From contig JAVIAB010000073.1 in the NCBI GenBank assembly GCA_032433765.1, forward strand, positions 63,444,199 to 63,508,198: a stretch of DNA of 64,000 bases, given 5' to 3'. Each line of letters begins with the position of its first letter. Position 1 is the first letter of the stretch. This stretch comes from Megaustenia siamemsis. Its lineage: Eukaryota; Mollusca; Gastropoda; Stylommatophora; Ariophantidae. A program made the position numbers and the translations under genes. The notes below the pieces were generated by a model. That model did no database searches. It was not told the origin of the DNA and saw only the letters and a program-made list of their open reading frames with translations. Below, piece by piece: positions 19,021-30,775 of the stretch.

Positions 19021-20440
19021 TACACATATCTTTTGCCATATTTTTACTACTTTTTCTTATACCCTTGTAACATAAAGAGAACTTCACACAAATCACTTTG
19101 TGATGTTAGGTTTTTTGCTTAACTTCCCATTTGTAGTACATAGTTTATTATTACATAGTTTAAAGTAAAAGTGATCGAAATTTTATAATTATTACACACT
19201 TGTATATATGTCTTAAACTCTTGTAAGCCAGTAGATGCAGTTAGTCCTGATATAAATTGTACGTACCTTTCTATTACTATGGATCAAGAGCTAAAACATA
19301 AACGTCGATCGTGGCATACAAAATTACCGACACAGTAAGAAGAAATCACAGAACTCACACTACACGCAAAAGTTGTATCTGGGAGCACCTGAAAGCGTGC
19401 AGGCCTACTAGGCAAGAACACATTACCGCTCTAAAATATTCTGAGAGGGAAAAATGTTCAGGTGTACTGAAAAAAAATGAAAGACCACTTTTTCTCTCTC
19501 ATTTCTTCCTCTCACTGTCTCCTCTGCAAATCTTATTTTTGGCACATATAACTACCTCAGTGAAGGAAACGGTGTAGTCAGGAAAAATTGGGTCTGTATT
19601 TGTGCCATTTAAAATGATGTCGAGATACGATTTTAATTAGACACGTAAGATTCAATAAGAACATTTAAATTAGTCTTTTTTCACACCCAATATAATGAAT
19701 TTAATGCTCAAACTTATAGGTTTTATTTGCTGAATATATATCAATATTATAAATATTTATCATGGGTTCACCTAACAACCAAATGAATAAATAATGTATA
19801 CACTAATTAAGAGAAACTTAATATAGATCTCAGGTGATTTTTTTTTTTTTGGGGGGGGAGAGGGGGAGGAGAGATTGCATGAAATGTCATGATTACGGTT
19901 TTTTCTTCCATCGTCCTTCTTCTTCCTCATTTGCCTTTCAGCGTCGAGGAGCTCTTCATCGATCGTCCTTAGTGGTAACAAATGTCAAAACTCTCACGAG
20001 TGGTTCATTGAAATGGAAAACAATGAACTAAATATAATCGGCAAATATTATCAAAATCTGTGCCACTGAAAAAAAAAGTGCAAATTGTATGTTATAACAA
20101 TACATTATTATTATTCTATATGCATCACTGAATCATTAATTTAATTAAAAACTTAGGGATGGCACAAATCTGCAGAGACGAAGATAAATTCACTAGAATG
20201 GATTCATAAAAGAGATTCATAAAAAAGCGTGCGTGAATGCAAAGAAAAAGATAAAGGAGAAGATAACAAGAAATGAAAGTATAAGATATTTTCTTGTGCA
20301 AAAAGTATATGGAAAAAACACTCCACGTTACTCTGTCATTAAGGATCAAGAGAAGTTGGCAACACAAGTTGGCAACACTCCAAAATGCGCTCTGGTTTTC
20401 AAGAAACGATTTGGCATTGATATGTTAACGATATAGGGAA
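19017..20440. other. No gene seen; small LINE tail remnant
   Basis: AT-rich sequence. A piece at about 19910-19950 (CCTCATTTGCCTTTCAGCGT) matches the minus-strand LINE end at 55.22 kb. Other frames, including 20233-20436, show no motif I recognise. A T/G homopolymer junction lies at 19838-19860. Confidence 0.5.
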
Positions 20441-20716
20441 TATGGTGATATGGCGGCAGGAACCATTAAAGGCTATGTGTTCCTTGTTGAAGTTGCCTCA
20501 TAAGTCCAGCTTGTTGCAGGATACTGAGTTTCAGTGCTCTGTGAACTGTGTGTTTCATCCGTTTTGATCATGTTTCGATATTCCAATTGTTTACGATGAA
20601 TGATGATATCGTATGACGGAGAACAGATGTCTGTGTTCACTTTCTGTGCGGTTTTGCCTTATGTCTTGTGACGTGTGCTGAGACTGCTATGATGGGGACT
20701 ACAGCTACCTTTCTTT
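20440..20716 (+). mobile_element. Unit B tail, partial copy 3
   Basis: 5'-truncated tail with ATGGCGGCAGGAACCATTAA and the ATCGTATGACGG segment, cut at 20716 by a minus-strand LINE 5' fragment. A small minus-strand piece of the same tail lies at 21335-21395 on the other side. Confidence 0.7.
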
Positions 20717-21330
20717 TCATCTCATTTCGCATAGTCCCAAGATGTTCAATTTCATTCTCTTCATTTCTTGACTGATGTTTTCTAGTTTTCCAACCTGGAA
20801 TGCTGATCTAATGTCCCATGTTCCTATTGCTAGTGTCTCTATTTTTGATCTTGCATACAGTTGCTTGATCGGGTGTCACCTGTAGCACATGACGCTCCCT
20901 ACCGGACGAGGTGGCTGTGAAGTCCTCATTAACGTCGTTAACTGTAAATATAAGGTTGTGATTTGTCATGATTAGTCCAGGCAATTTAAGAAGGTAGTTT
21001 GCCATTCGTTTCCTTCTTGTCAGTGACTGTACTAGTCGGAGATCGCAGCCATTGTCTCTATACATGAGATCCTCTGCCTGCCATCGCGGTGTGGGGACCA
21101 TAACCGGCACTACTTGTCGGCTGCTCCCACAACACCATCCACCACCTGCTCCAATGGCTTCACATAACCCTGATAGGGGGCGGGGGGCTAAACGGGAGCT
21201 CCACCTTGCCCAGGGGTGTCCCGAAGACTAGCGGAGGAAAGGAAACGTCTTACTCCTCCTTTGGTAGGGCAGAACTCTACCCCGCTAACCACATAATCCT
21301 AATTACTAACACCTGTATAATGTATACGAA
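20717..21330 (-). pseudogene. LINE 5' region and start of endonuclease domain
   Basis: On the minus strand near 20820-20730 the sequence reads WDIRSAFQVGKLENISQEMK then RMKLNILGL, the usual start of the AP-like endonuclease in RTE/CR1-like LINEs. The upstream part (21330-20830) resembles the G/C-rich 5'UTR of such elements and holds the 20808-21110 frame without a distinct domain. Confidence 0.6.
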
Positions 21331-21535
21331 ACAAAGAAAAGTAGCTGTAGTCCCCATCATAACAGTCTCAGCACAAAACATAAGACCAAAAGACATAAAT
21401 TTGTCCTGTTGTCCTATTGTCCAAAATTCACATCACATATGTGACTGGGTTTACATTTATTGGGACTTTGCGAAGTGACATATACTGAATCAGGGGAGAT
21501 ATATTCTGATGAACAATATTAAAACAGGTAAATGA
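21331..21535. other. Unit B fragment and unassigned sequence
   Basis: 21335-21395 is a minus-strand piece of the unit B tail. The remainder has no gene signal. Confidence 0.5.
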
Positions 21536-22915
21536 TCTCCCAAACAAAGAAAGGTAACTGTACTCCCCATCGTAGCAGTCTCAGCACACGCCAAAAGACA
21601 TAAGGCGAAACCGCGCAGAAAGTGAACACAGCCAACTGTTCCCTGTCATACGATATCATCATTCATCGTAAACAAGCGGGATATCGAAGCAGGATCAAAA
21701 CGGATGAGACACACAGCTCACGGTGTGCACAGAGCACTTAACTCAGTAGCTCCTGCAATAAGCCGGACTTGGAATATGAGGAAACTACAAGAAGGAACAC
21801 TTTTCAGACATAGCCTTCAATGGTTCCTACCGCCTATCCACCATATACCATGGGAGTTCACGTCCTCCCGAAAACGATGATCGTCATAGCACCTGATGAT
21901 GTTAGGCCATCATTGATGACTCCAATTCGAAACATATAGACACACAGTAGTGGTAAGTTATCATTTCCAATCCAACAGAAGTCACATGACCTGTAGTTAG
22001 TAAAACCACAGAGAGAATATGATTTTGTGACCTTCACTGATTCACTCTTAGATGTGAATGTGTAGTTTACACAAGAGGAGAAGTTTTCAACTACAGTGAT
22101 CCCATTTAAGGCAATTCTGGGATAGCAAGGCAAGTCTCCTTTATAGCAGCAGAACTTGATGTTCTCCGCTCCCTTCTTGTAGCTGCCGCCACACGATTCT
22201 GATGTCTCATTAAGTGCAACAGTTGTATCAATCATACTGGAGGCTCCTGGTCTGTGGTCATTAATATCACAGACGGCACATGATGTTGTTATATTTAGTG
22301 TTTCTTTCTGGGGTGTAAATATGTGGCACACACATGGAGAGTGGTTTGTGGTCACAGTAATCCCATTAAAGGCAATTCTAGGGAAGCATGGCATAGCTGT
22401 TTCAGAACAGCACAATCCTGTGATGTTTTCTGTGTTCGCTATAAAGCTGCTGCTGCTACACAATCCTGACCAATTATAGGTGTGGACATTATTCACTTGC
22501 AATGACAAAACTGCTTTGTTTACATCATAAACCTCTGGAAGCGAATCATTTATAGAACTAATAGTACAATTTATTCTTCCATCGGGGATATCTTCATTGA
22601 GTCCCCAAAAAAAGGTCTTTGGTTAAAAAGCACATATGCTTTTGAGTTAAACACAAAATGAGCCCTCTTCATAGATTCAAAATGATCCTTTCCAATGCCA
22701 TCCGTTTGCACAAGTTAGGACCTTAGCTACCAAACGTCCGAAACGAAGCCATCGAATTAACGACTTTATCTACAGCGAAGGTTAACGAACTGTGAACAAA
22801 CATTTATGTTCAAACCCTTGAAAACATTTTCAAAAATCTCCCAACTCGCTGCAATAATATATATCGTGTTGTTCAATGTAAACATTGCTTAGTCCATAGC
22901 TCGAATATAAATAAG
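21536..22915 (-). mobile_element. Unit B copy 4: Cys-rich frame with 3'-truncated tail
   Basis: Inverted relative to copy 2 and closely similar over the leader (22915-22690), the Cys-rich frame and most of the tail. The last part of the tail, to CCATAACCAA, is missing. The 5' end abuts an RNase H LINE fragment at about 22915. Confidence 0.65.
21858..22508 (-). pseudogene. Cysteine-rich two-repeat secreted protein, unit B copy 4
   Basis: A single 216-codon frame joins both Cys-rich repeats without the stop seen in copy 2, because this copy lacks about 68 bp present at 16.99-17.09 kb. The key segments are GLCCSETAMPCFPRIAFNGI and FCCYKGDLPCYPRIALNGI, with the same cysteine spacing. Homology continues upstream of the apparent Met, to about 22690, but a homopolymer-length change near 22610 shifts the frame. 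The signal-peptide segment lies further upstream at about 22700-22860. Secreted role inferred; function unknown. Confidence 0.6.
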
Positions 22916-23741
22916 CTGCCATTTTGGTGCGTTCCATGACGTTTCTTCTCATATCTGTGTACTGGGGGCAATCCTGTAGAACATGTTTTCTTGTCATTTT
23001 GTCCAGTGTACAGTGGCATTGGCTGGTAGTACTTATTTTGAGTGAGTTGAACATGTGGTTTCTCATTCTGTTGTGGCCAGTGCATAGGTGAAGTATGATG
23101 ACTTGATCCCTCCTTGATAGTTGGATGTATCCGTCCCTCTCGTTATACTTTGGGTGTTCTCGTTTCCATTTTTTCATGGTACATGGTTCATGGCCATTGA
23201 GGATGGATTTGGCTTCATCATAACTGACCAGATGGTTCTCTTGTGGTATCCTCCCTCCCTCTTTAGCTAATTTTTCTGTGCGTTCGTTTCTGAGTATATT
23301 ACAGTGTGATGGTATCCACTGGATGACCATTCTCTGGAAGTTATTGCATAGTTGTTCTCAAGTCATCTAGCTCACTGTTCCTATGGGTTTTTAGAGCTGT
23401 TAGGACTGACAGTGCATCAGTCATTATCACCAATTTCTTGTGTATGTTATTGTTGTATTGGATAGCCAGTTTTGCAGCATCTTTGAGGGCTTCAATTTCT
23501 GCTTTAAGTTCTGGTAATTTGTGTTTCTTATGAGGAGTCATATCAGATGGGCATACGGGTTTCGGTAAGTGTTTGGGACTACTGGATCACTATTTTTCAG
23601 TTCTTTGGAGATTACAGCGAAGTTGCTCCTATTTAATCTTACTTTTCGGAAGCCAATTATTCTTTGGTGCATGGGGTGGCTAAGGAGCCTTTTCATGTCC
23701 AAAATACACGCTGATTTTGATTGAACCATTCTGCACCTCAC
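22916..23741 (-). pseudogene. RNase H-bearing LINE fragment
   Basis: The minus strand encodes a decayed RNase H region with VIMTDALSVLTALKTH (23470-23400) and VIQWIPSHCNILRNERTEKL, then a Cys/His tail containing CHCTLDKMTRKHVLQDC. Order and motifs match LINE-E but the sequence is a different family. Stops occur throughout. Confidence 0.7.
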
Positions 23742-24287
23742 CTCTGTTGTACATGTGAAATTAACAATGTTCCCATATATTTGTGCATTGTGGTGATGTT
23801 TTTATCCTTTGTCATTTTGAAATTAATTTTCAGTTTTTTATTTTTCTTTCCTACACTATAATTAATGGTTATCATTTCTTGTAACTCATTTTCACTCTTA
23901 GATTAGGTCTATGATTGTTTATCATATTACCTCCGCTTGTTATTCCAGGTATTTCCAAGTGATCCCTTTACTACTCTTACTAGCCGTGGAAGGATTATCA
24001 TCAACTATTTGTTAAAACAACTATTTGTTAAAACAACTATTAGTTGTAACAAATTTATTTATATTTATCATTGGTAATCAATTTGATTGCGTTCGTTGTC
24101 TCCTGGGCTTTTCCATGTCCACAGACGTCTTGAATGATGATTGGAAACCAGGTGTTTCCAATTATCATGTTGTGTGTTTGGTCCAGTCAATAAGTTTGTC
24201 ACCTCTCGCCTAAGCCATAACAGAATGCTGTTGGTACTTATAAACTTGTATGGGATTTATATCTATTGGCTTTACATTCAATTTTTC
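23742..24287. other. No gene seen
   Basis: AT-rich; possibly more decayed LINE. A triplicated AACAACTATTTGTTA-like word is at 24003-24045. Confidence 0.4.
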
Positions 24288-24714
24288 AAGGACGTGAACT
24301 TCCGGTATATTGTGGATAGGCGACGGGAACAATTGAAGACTATGCATGAAAAGTGTTCCTTGTTGCAGTTTCCTCATATTCCAAGTCCGGCTTCTTGCAG
24401 GAGCTACTGAGTTAAGTGATCTGTGCATACCGTGAGCTGTGTGTCTCATCCGTTTTGATAATGTTTCGATATTCCAATTGGTTACGATGAATGATGATAT
24501 CGTATGACGGAGAACAGTTGGCTGTGTTCACTTTCTGCGCGGTTTCGCCTTATGTCTTTTGGCGTGTGCTGAGACTGCTACGATGGGGACTACATTTACC
24601 TTTCTTTGCTTGGTAGATGAGATATTAATTCGGATGATTACGCTGGCACGGGCGGTTGAGCAATTATGGATTTTAATTCGTTTGCAGTGATACCGGGGCC
24701 TTCCATAACCAAAT
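24288..24714 (+). mobile_element. Unit B tail, 5'-truncated copy 5
   Basis: Starts at AAGGACGTGAACTTCCGG and ends CCTTCCATAACCAA. The coding portion is absent. Same 3' end as copies 1, 2, 6, 8 and 10. Confidence 0.75.
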
Positions 24715-24837
24715 CCATGACCAAATTAATTTCTCAAATTTTTTGAAACGAGAGTCGACGCCAGGATCTGATAGAGAACGGACTTGTTTGCAAGATCTAG
24801 TTAGAATGGTCAACATCTGGTTGCGGAGGGCAGTATA

Positions 24838-25895
24838 TTGATGGCGAAAAGAGGAGCAATAATAACATATAACAAAGAGAACTCTACACCCATTGATATA
24901 AAAAGAGGAGTAAGACAGGGATGCATCCTATCACCAAGCTTGTTCAATCTATACACTGAGCAAATATTTAAAAACATCATAGAGATGCCAGGCCTACAAA
25001 TTAATGGAAAGATAATCAATAACCTAAGATATGCTGATGATACTGTACTACTAGCAGAAAATCCTAAAGATCTACAACAATTACTTAATGAAATAAACGA
25101 TAAGCAAAAAATATGGACTAGATATGAATATAAAAAAGACAACCACCTTGTACATACTATAACCACGGATGGAAAATGTACAATTGAAATAAACAAAAGA
25201 ATAGAAATGGCAAAAAGTAATTTTAATGTCATGAAGAACATACTAACATCAAAACAAAAAACACCAGGGCTAAAAGTAAGAATAGCAAAATGTTACATCT
25301 TCTCAATATTCCTATATGGTGCAGAAACTTGGACATTAGACAAGAAAACAGAACAGAGAATTGAAGCCTTTGAAATGTGGATATTTAGAAGAATAGGTAG
25401 AATTGGATGGAAGGAAAAGAAAACAAACGATGACGTCTTAAAACAACTAAAAATGAAAAGAGAACTACTAAACACAATTAAAACAAGACAAATGCGATTT
25501 TTGGGCCATGTTAAAGACACAACAGCCTACTAAAAGTAAGAATTTTTTGGTTGGCTGCGTGGCAGTGTGCCAAGCGTTCGGCTTTCTCGTGGCAAGGCGC
25601 GGTGCCACTGAGTACGGGTTCGATCCCACTTCGGACCATATATTGTTCTTCGTTTTTTTCTATTGTTGTTTGTCTGTCAATTTTTCCGAGTGCTAACACA
25701 TACTTCTTTGTTCTATTATTCCCTACTAAAAGTAATCCTGGAGGAGGAAATACAAGGGGCAGACCAAGACGAGTAACATCAAAAGATGGACAAAACAGCC
25801 TATGACAACCTGCACCACCAAAGCAAGAGACAGGATGGCGCTCCATGGTAGCCAACCTTCGTTGCGGAGACAGCACTCGATGATGATGATGAAAA
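24838..25895 (+). pseudogene. LINE-D: reverse transcriptase C-terminal half, split by a SINE
   Basis: A frame from 24838 to 25533 encodes RGVRQGCILSPSLFNLYTEQ, LRYADDTVLLAEN with the catalytic YADD, FLYGAETWTLDKKTEQRIEA and FEMWIFRRIGRIGW, as in RTE/CR1-type LINEs lacking RNase H. After the SINE (25540-25721) the LINE resumes from the duplicated site and ends near CTTCGTTGCGGAGA plus (GATGAT)n at about 25890. An internal deletion around 25130 removes part of the thumb region relative to the copy at 50.1 kb. 5'-truncated, not functional. Confidence 0.82.
25526..25735 (+). mobile_element. tRNA-type SINE with 14-bp target duplication
   Basis: The inserted element at 25540-25721 has a tRNA-like head. 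B box GGTTCGATCCC is at 25617-25627. An A-box-like region lies near 25560-25580 (GTGGCAGTGTGCCAAGC). The tail of about 90 bp ends TTCTATTATTC. CCTACTAAAAGTAA is repeated at 25526-25539 and 25722-25735. The target is the LINE-D sequence, which continues across. No folded full tRNA is claimed. Confidence 0.8.
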
Positions 25896-25929
25896 GAGGA
25901 GTTGAATGTCATCCATGGAAAGATCATGG

Positions 25930-26900
25930 AGCCATGATTTGGAAAAATAGGAAGCTTGATTTATCATCACCATTGCACTCAGAACATGCTCAGATCTCCT
26001 CACAGCAAGTCCAGCAGTGTCCAGCGACTGTTGACTTTAGTTCTGTGAGGCTTATAAGTTTTCTTACACGCCTACAAAATTTCTTGTTTCTGGCTTGTAC
26101 CCATCTCTTGCTCCCATCTCTTTCATACTGAGTGGACTCATGTTTGTCGAAGTTGACGAAGGCATATCTATCACCGGTATCCACTCCTCGCCAGCGTTGA
26201 AATTGGATATAGGACCTTATTTGATGACACTTCTGCTCGGACTACCCATGATTTTTAGCCTGACACGTTTCCCTGCGTTGAGCTCGTGGTGCAGTGGATG
26301 TTCTTTATCTGCACTTCTTTTTTCAGGTATGCTCGTGCCTTCCAGATCTTGATTGTCATCCATAATTGGATAGTCAAGAAGATACCTCATTGCTACACAG
26401 GGAGTGTCCTTCGTACTCCCCAAGATAATGTGACCTTCGTTCTGTATTAACGATATAATTGTTAAGGGATTTGCATCTAATTCCTGGTGTCGAGTATCAG
26501 GTGCACTGGTTTTTTTGCATGGTAATTTCCATTCTGTTTTCCTGTCGATATACCATCAACATATAATTTTTCCCGTTTTCTTCCCCTCCCGTCCAGCTAT
26601 TGTTCAGTGATCGTTATTGTGTATACGTTAAATAAAACTGGTGACAGAGATGTCTTGACAGCCCTGGACAGGATGTTGGCTCGGATAACCAACTTCCACA
26701 TCTGAGTATCACTATCCTCTGAAACAGTGCTGCGATTAAGAACCGGTACAATGAAACTAATAAGGAAGGAGTGCATCGCCAGTTCAACTTCCTCTTGTTG
26801 TCGCTTATAGGCTTCATCTGAATACTTCTGGTCGTCATTGTTAATTTTGTCACTGAAAGTAGATGCTGTGCATGGTCTTGGACTCACAGTCGGTCCAGAA
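25930..26900 (-). pseudogene. LINE-B fragments (RT end, C-terminal region)
   Basis: The minus strand shows TSLSPVLFNVYT (RT block) near 26650. At 26423-26217 it shows TKDTPCVAMRYLLDYPIMDD, matching 4.8 kb. At 26150-26000 come pieces of the KHEST...RRVRKLI tail. Deletions join them; RNase H is missing. Confidence 0.6.
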
Positions 26901-27160
26901 CCCGTTTCCCCGTTATAGACCTGTCAGTCAGCTCTTCGGCATGTGGATACAGCATGAGCTTTTTATTTCCTACATAAATTAAACCACGCACCTACGAATC
27001 GGCGAAAAGACATCTAGGGTGCACCGGAAGCGTAACCTGATGCAATAATCCGTCGTTGAATTTGTGTGAGGGGGGATTATTTAGAAAGACCTGTAATAAG
27101 GATTGCTTTGTCAAGTTCAACTTGGATTTTGCTCGACTTCATTCTATGGAGTAGATTATA
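26901..27160. other. No gene seen
   Basis: No motif recognised. Confidence 0.35.
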
Positions 27161-27530
27161 GATTTAGATAAGATTTAAATGAAGCTGCATGTATTTAACA
27201 ACGAGTTAAATGAGGCACTTCACAAATGCAAACCACATGAAAACACGATAGTTCCAGGGGATTTTAACGCAAAAGTAGGAAAGGAAAGAGTTGAGGAAGT
27301 AGTTGGCCATTATGGCTTAGGCGAGAGGAATGAAAGAGGTCTTATTGACTTGGCAAGAACACACAACATGATGATAGGAAACATCTGTTTTAAGCAACAT
27401 CCAAGACGTCTGTGGGCATGGAAAAGTCCAGGGGACAACGCACGTAATCATTGATTATATAATGATAAGCAATAGATTTATAAACAGCCTGGTGTGTGGG
27501 AAAACTAGTCCAGGGGCAGATTGAAATAGT
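27161..27530 (+). pseudogene. LINE-C endonuclease fragment
   Basis: The frame encodes NTIVPGDFNAKVGKERVEEV, YGLGERNERGLIDLARTHN and then, after a shift, IDYIMISNRFINSL. These are the AP-like endonuclease blocks of RTE/CR1 LINEs. The sequence is cut near 27531 by the Penelope arm and appears to resume at about 29398. Confidence 0.75.
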
Positions 27531-28060
27531 GATCGCCTTCAAGCACGACAGGAATTTGGGAGATATTCTGGTTAGGAGCCATCTCCCTCGCTCCGACCCT
27601 CAACACTTCGGGACGGCCCCTTGTGGTCGGAACTGTATCACCTGTGCCTATGTGTCCCCTACTGACTCGGTATTATTCCCAAATGGACGGTTTGAGATCA
27701 AGCATGGCTTCACATGTGTGTCCCGTAACATCATTTATGCTATCATATGCCAATATGACTTACATTGGCGAGAGTGGTAGACGATTAGCGAAAAGATTTT
27801 ATGAACATCTACGAGATGTTCAACAGAATACTGGCACTCCAGTGTCTTCCCATTTCAACTCGCCAGACCACAAGGGCAAAGACGACATCCGTATCACTGG
27901 TATTGTCCTTTGTCACTCTGGCGACCGCAGCCGATTTGCTTTTGAGAATCGCATAGTCAAAGTATGGTTCACTGACCCCACGAGGCATGAATGTGTCACA
28001 CTCGTACATAGTTTCCTTTCGGCTACTCCTTCCATTTTGCATAGCCCTCTCTACCGCCCA
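27531..28060 (+). pseudogene. Penelope GIY-YIG endonuclease domain, arm 1
   Basis: GIY-YIG nucleases of Penelope-like elements nick target DNA for retrotransposition. The visible features are CCHH-like linker cysteines (CGRNCITC), TYIGESGRRLAKRFYEHL with the catalytic Arg, the SSHF/DHKG segment and an FENRIV segment carrying the catalytic Glu. A frameshift near 27760 splits YIG from the upstream linker. Confidence 0.82.
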
Positions 28061-28949
28061 TGTTTTGGCTCTTTAGTCTATCTGCTATGCCATGATATTC
28101 AAAGATCTTTTCCACTAGTCCCCATTGAGACACTTCGTTGTTCTCCTATACCCCTTCTCCCTGCTGCTTACCCCTCATATATTTTTATTGCACCCCACTC
28201 TCAGACATTTCACTCTTTCCGCCTTTTGAGTACCTGTTATTATACTGTTCTATTATGTCTCCTTCGAGTTTGCACACTGACCCCGGTGTGAACTCCTCTG
28301 GTTAGTTGTGCGTTATGCGCACATTTCTACACATATGATTGTCCCCGTATGGATGTGCACATGCATGTATGTGTTATATGTATGGGTATTGGTGTATATA
28401 TATATATGCATGTATGTGTGTGCTTGCTTGTATGCATATATATGTATGTGTATGTGTATGTATATACATATGTTATGTTGATATGTATAAGTATGTGCAC
28501 GTCTGCTTGTACGTGTATATATGTATGTAGAAGAGAATTGCGCACCAAAGGAGGTAAAGGCAAAATTTGTGCAATACAGTGCGCATAAAGAGAGAAGTGA
28601 CGTGGAAAAGAGATGACGTAAACAAATAGGATGACGTAGTTTGCTGGACGGTTGGGAAGGAGAGCATAATATAATTCAGTTAGAGATCGGCAGCCGCAGA
28701 GAACAGTTGGAAAATTGAGAGTCATGTAAATTCATTACTAGTTAGCTGTGTCATCTGCCCTGGTCTGCCCCTGTCAAGAACGACAGTAGAAGCCTATAAG
28801 CAGAGAACAGTTGGGATACAAGCCCAAGAGGACAGCTTGAGATAAAAGGAGGGACAAGCAGAGAGGTCCAATCAGCAGATGAGTATAAAACAAATGCCAG
28901 CAGCAACAGACAATTAAGGAACTGGTCTAACAGAAGTAACGGAACCGGC

Positions 28950-29245
28950 AACAGCCATAGATAGAGTAGGGAGGGCCGTTCGATGGGGAACGGTCCAACT
29001 TAAATTAGTTGACAACCAGCAATAGATAGAGTAGGGAGGGCCGTTCGATGGGGAACGGTCCAACATAAGCGAGTGACAAAAGCATGAAATGGAAGCCCAA
29101 GGAGATAGCTTGAGATAAAAAGTGGAACAAGCAAAGAACGGCTGAACAGTTAGTAATAGCAGCAATTAGAATTCTGACAAGGAGATGCCAGCAAGCAACA
29201 GCAATAGATAGAGTAGGGAGGGCCGTTCGATGGGGAACGGTCCTA
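28950..29245. repeat. Three-copy hairpin repeat in Penelope terminal region, arm 1
   Basis: A block ATAGATAGAGTAGGGAGGGC followed by CGTTCGATGGGGAACGG occurs at about 28957-29000, 29021-29062 and 29203-29243. Within it CCGTTC and GAACGG can pair around GATGGG. The mirrored arm keeps all three. Confidence 0.8.
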
Positions 29246-29397
29246 CAAAAGTTAGTGTCGAACATGAATAGGAAGATTAGAATAGAATAAATAATAATAT
29301 AATAGAGAATGAAAGGAGAGAAATTGAATAGATAAACAACAATTGCCATGACAGAACATGTGAGAAAAGAAGAAATAAAGGCAGCCGATCAATGGTC

Positions 29398-30240
29398 AAT
29401 GTGTTATCCAAAAGCCAAAAGCACCAATGTACCAGTTGTGCTTAGAGTAAAATTAAAAACAACAAAATGAGCTTCAGTTAACATCAAGTTAAATTTAGAT
29501 TTACTAAAATCAGACACGAAGCTGCAAGACAAATATAAAGTCACAATTCAGAACCAGTACAATGCAATAGAGAAGATACAAAGCATTGATGAACAGTGGG
29601 AAATGCTAAAAGAATCAATGCAACAAACATCAAAAGAGTTCATACCACCAGTGAGGACAAATTCAAGAAAGAAATGGATGACAGACGACATTTTGCAGCT
29701 AATGGATACAAGTAGAAGAAATAAAGAAAATAAAGATGACTACAAGAGATTAAATAAAGAAATTGTAGCAAAATGCAAGAAAGCAAAAGAAGCATGGCTA
29801 AAAGAGAGATGCAGAGAGATTGAAATGCAACAAAAAGGAGATGCTAAGCTATATACAAACAAATTGAGGAATTAACAGGAAGAAAAACGCAATAAAAAAG
29901 ATGGATGTCTAAGATCAAAGGAAGGAAAACTATTGATTGATCAAGAAAACATACGGGAACGATGGACAGAATACATTAAAGATCTTTATAATGATGAACG
30001 AACGGAAGTAAATATTAAGGATAATGGAGAAGGACCAGAAATACTCAGAGAAGAAGTGGAAAATGCCTTGCGCAATATGAAAGCAGGCAAAGCTCCTGGA
30101 CCAGATAATATAACTAAAGAAGAGATTGAAGCCATTGGTGATTTTGGAATAGAAATAATAACAAAAATATTGAATGATATCTACAACAGCGGATATATAC
30201 CAGAAGACATGCTGGAAATTACTATACAATTCATTTTATG
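29398..30240 (+). pseudogene. LINE-C continuation: endonuclease-RT linker and RT N-terminus
   Basis: Frames encode KWMTDDILQLMDTSRRNKEN, CKKAKEAWLKERCREIE, then after a stop RWTEYIKDLYNDERTEV and NMKAGKAPGPDNITKEEI, the usual RT entry blocks. The order fits the fragment at 27.16-27.53 kb with the Penelope arm between them. RT core blocks are deleted after 30240. Confidence 0.72.
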
Positions 30241-30690
30241 ACAATAGAAACAAGAAAAAGAGTTCTTAAATGTTATGTAGAGCCAGTCTTAACGTATGGA
30301 TGCGAATCATGGACAATAGGACAACAGACAAGAAAATGACTGGAGTCTGTAGAAATGTAGTTTTACAGAAGAATGTTGAAAGTACCATGGACAGCTAAGA
30401 AGAGTAATGAAGATGTTCTGAGAGAGGTCAAAGCAAAACGAGAGCTAATTTCCAATATTAGGAAGAGACAATCATCACTTTTTGGTCATGTAATGAGAAG
30501 AGAATAACTGGAATATATTGTAACAACTGGAGAAATTGAGGGACGAAGAGATAGAGAAGAAATAAAAGACAGCTTAAGAGAATGGTTTGGCAGAAGGTCT
30601 ACAACAGAAATTATAAATAGCTGCCGAGATTGAAAATTGTGGAGAGACATAATCACCTACGCCAGTAGGCCCGGTACTTGATGATGATGA
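30241..30690 (+). pseudogene. LINE C-terminal fragment with GATGAT tail
   Basis: Broken frames include a CYVEPVLTYGCESWTIGQQT-like stretch, a VPWTAKKSNED-like stretch and the end LWRDIITYASRPGT. GATGATGATGATG follows at about 30680. Same family as 52.3-52.7 kb(-) and 18.4 kb. Confidence 0.65.
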
Positions 30691-30775
30691 TGCGTGTATA
30701 AGAATCACTGAGAAGAACATTGATGAGAGAGGCAAGAGCAACAGGAATCGGCTCCCTCAATGAGATAGAGGGAAA
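30691..30775 (+). pseudogene. LINE 3' fragment (GSLNEIE type)
   Basis: GAGAAGAACATTGATGAGAG and TCGGCTCCCTCAATGAGATA match the C-terminus at 57.75-57.83 kb. Confidence 0.6.

Larger units (their letters stand above)
27531..29397 (+). mobile_element. Penelope-like element, arm 1: GIY-YIG end and terminal region
   Basis: The coding part (27531-28060) carries the Penelope linker GTAPCGRNCITCAY. After a one-base shift it carries the GIY-YIG nuclease: MTYIGESGRRLAKRFYEHLR, SSHFNSPDH and RFAFENRIVK. The remainder is non-coding: a TATG-rich stretch (28340-28530) and a terminal-repeat-like region with three copies of AGGGCCGTTCGATGGGGAAC. The same sequence lies inverted at 31496-33573. RT is absent here (5' truncation). 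Confidence 0.85.

Noticed and set aside
20233..20436. Lys-rich 67-codon frame
   Set aside because: No motif, no conserved neighbour, AT-rich background.
24810..25241. Minus-strand frame of 143 codons with hydrophobic residues
   Set aside because: It lies antisense to a clear LINE reverse transcriptase on the plus strand.
25551..25640. Functional tRNA gene
   Set aside because: The B box is good, but the cloverleaf is not convincing and the sequence is bounded by SINE-type duplications.
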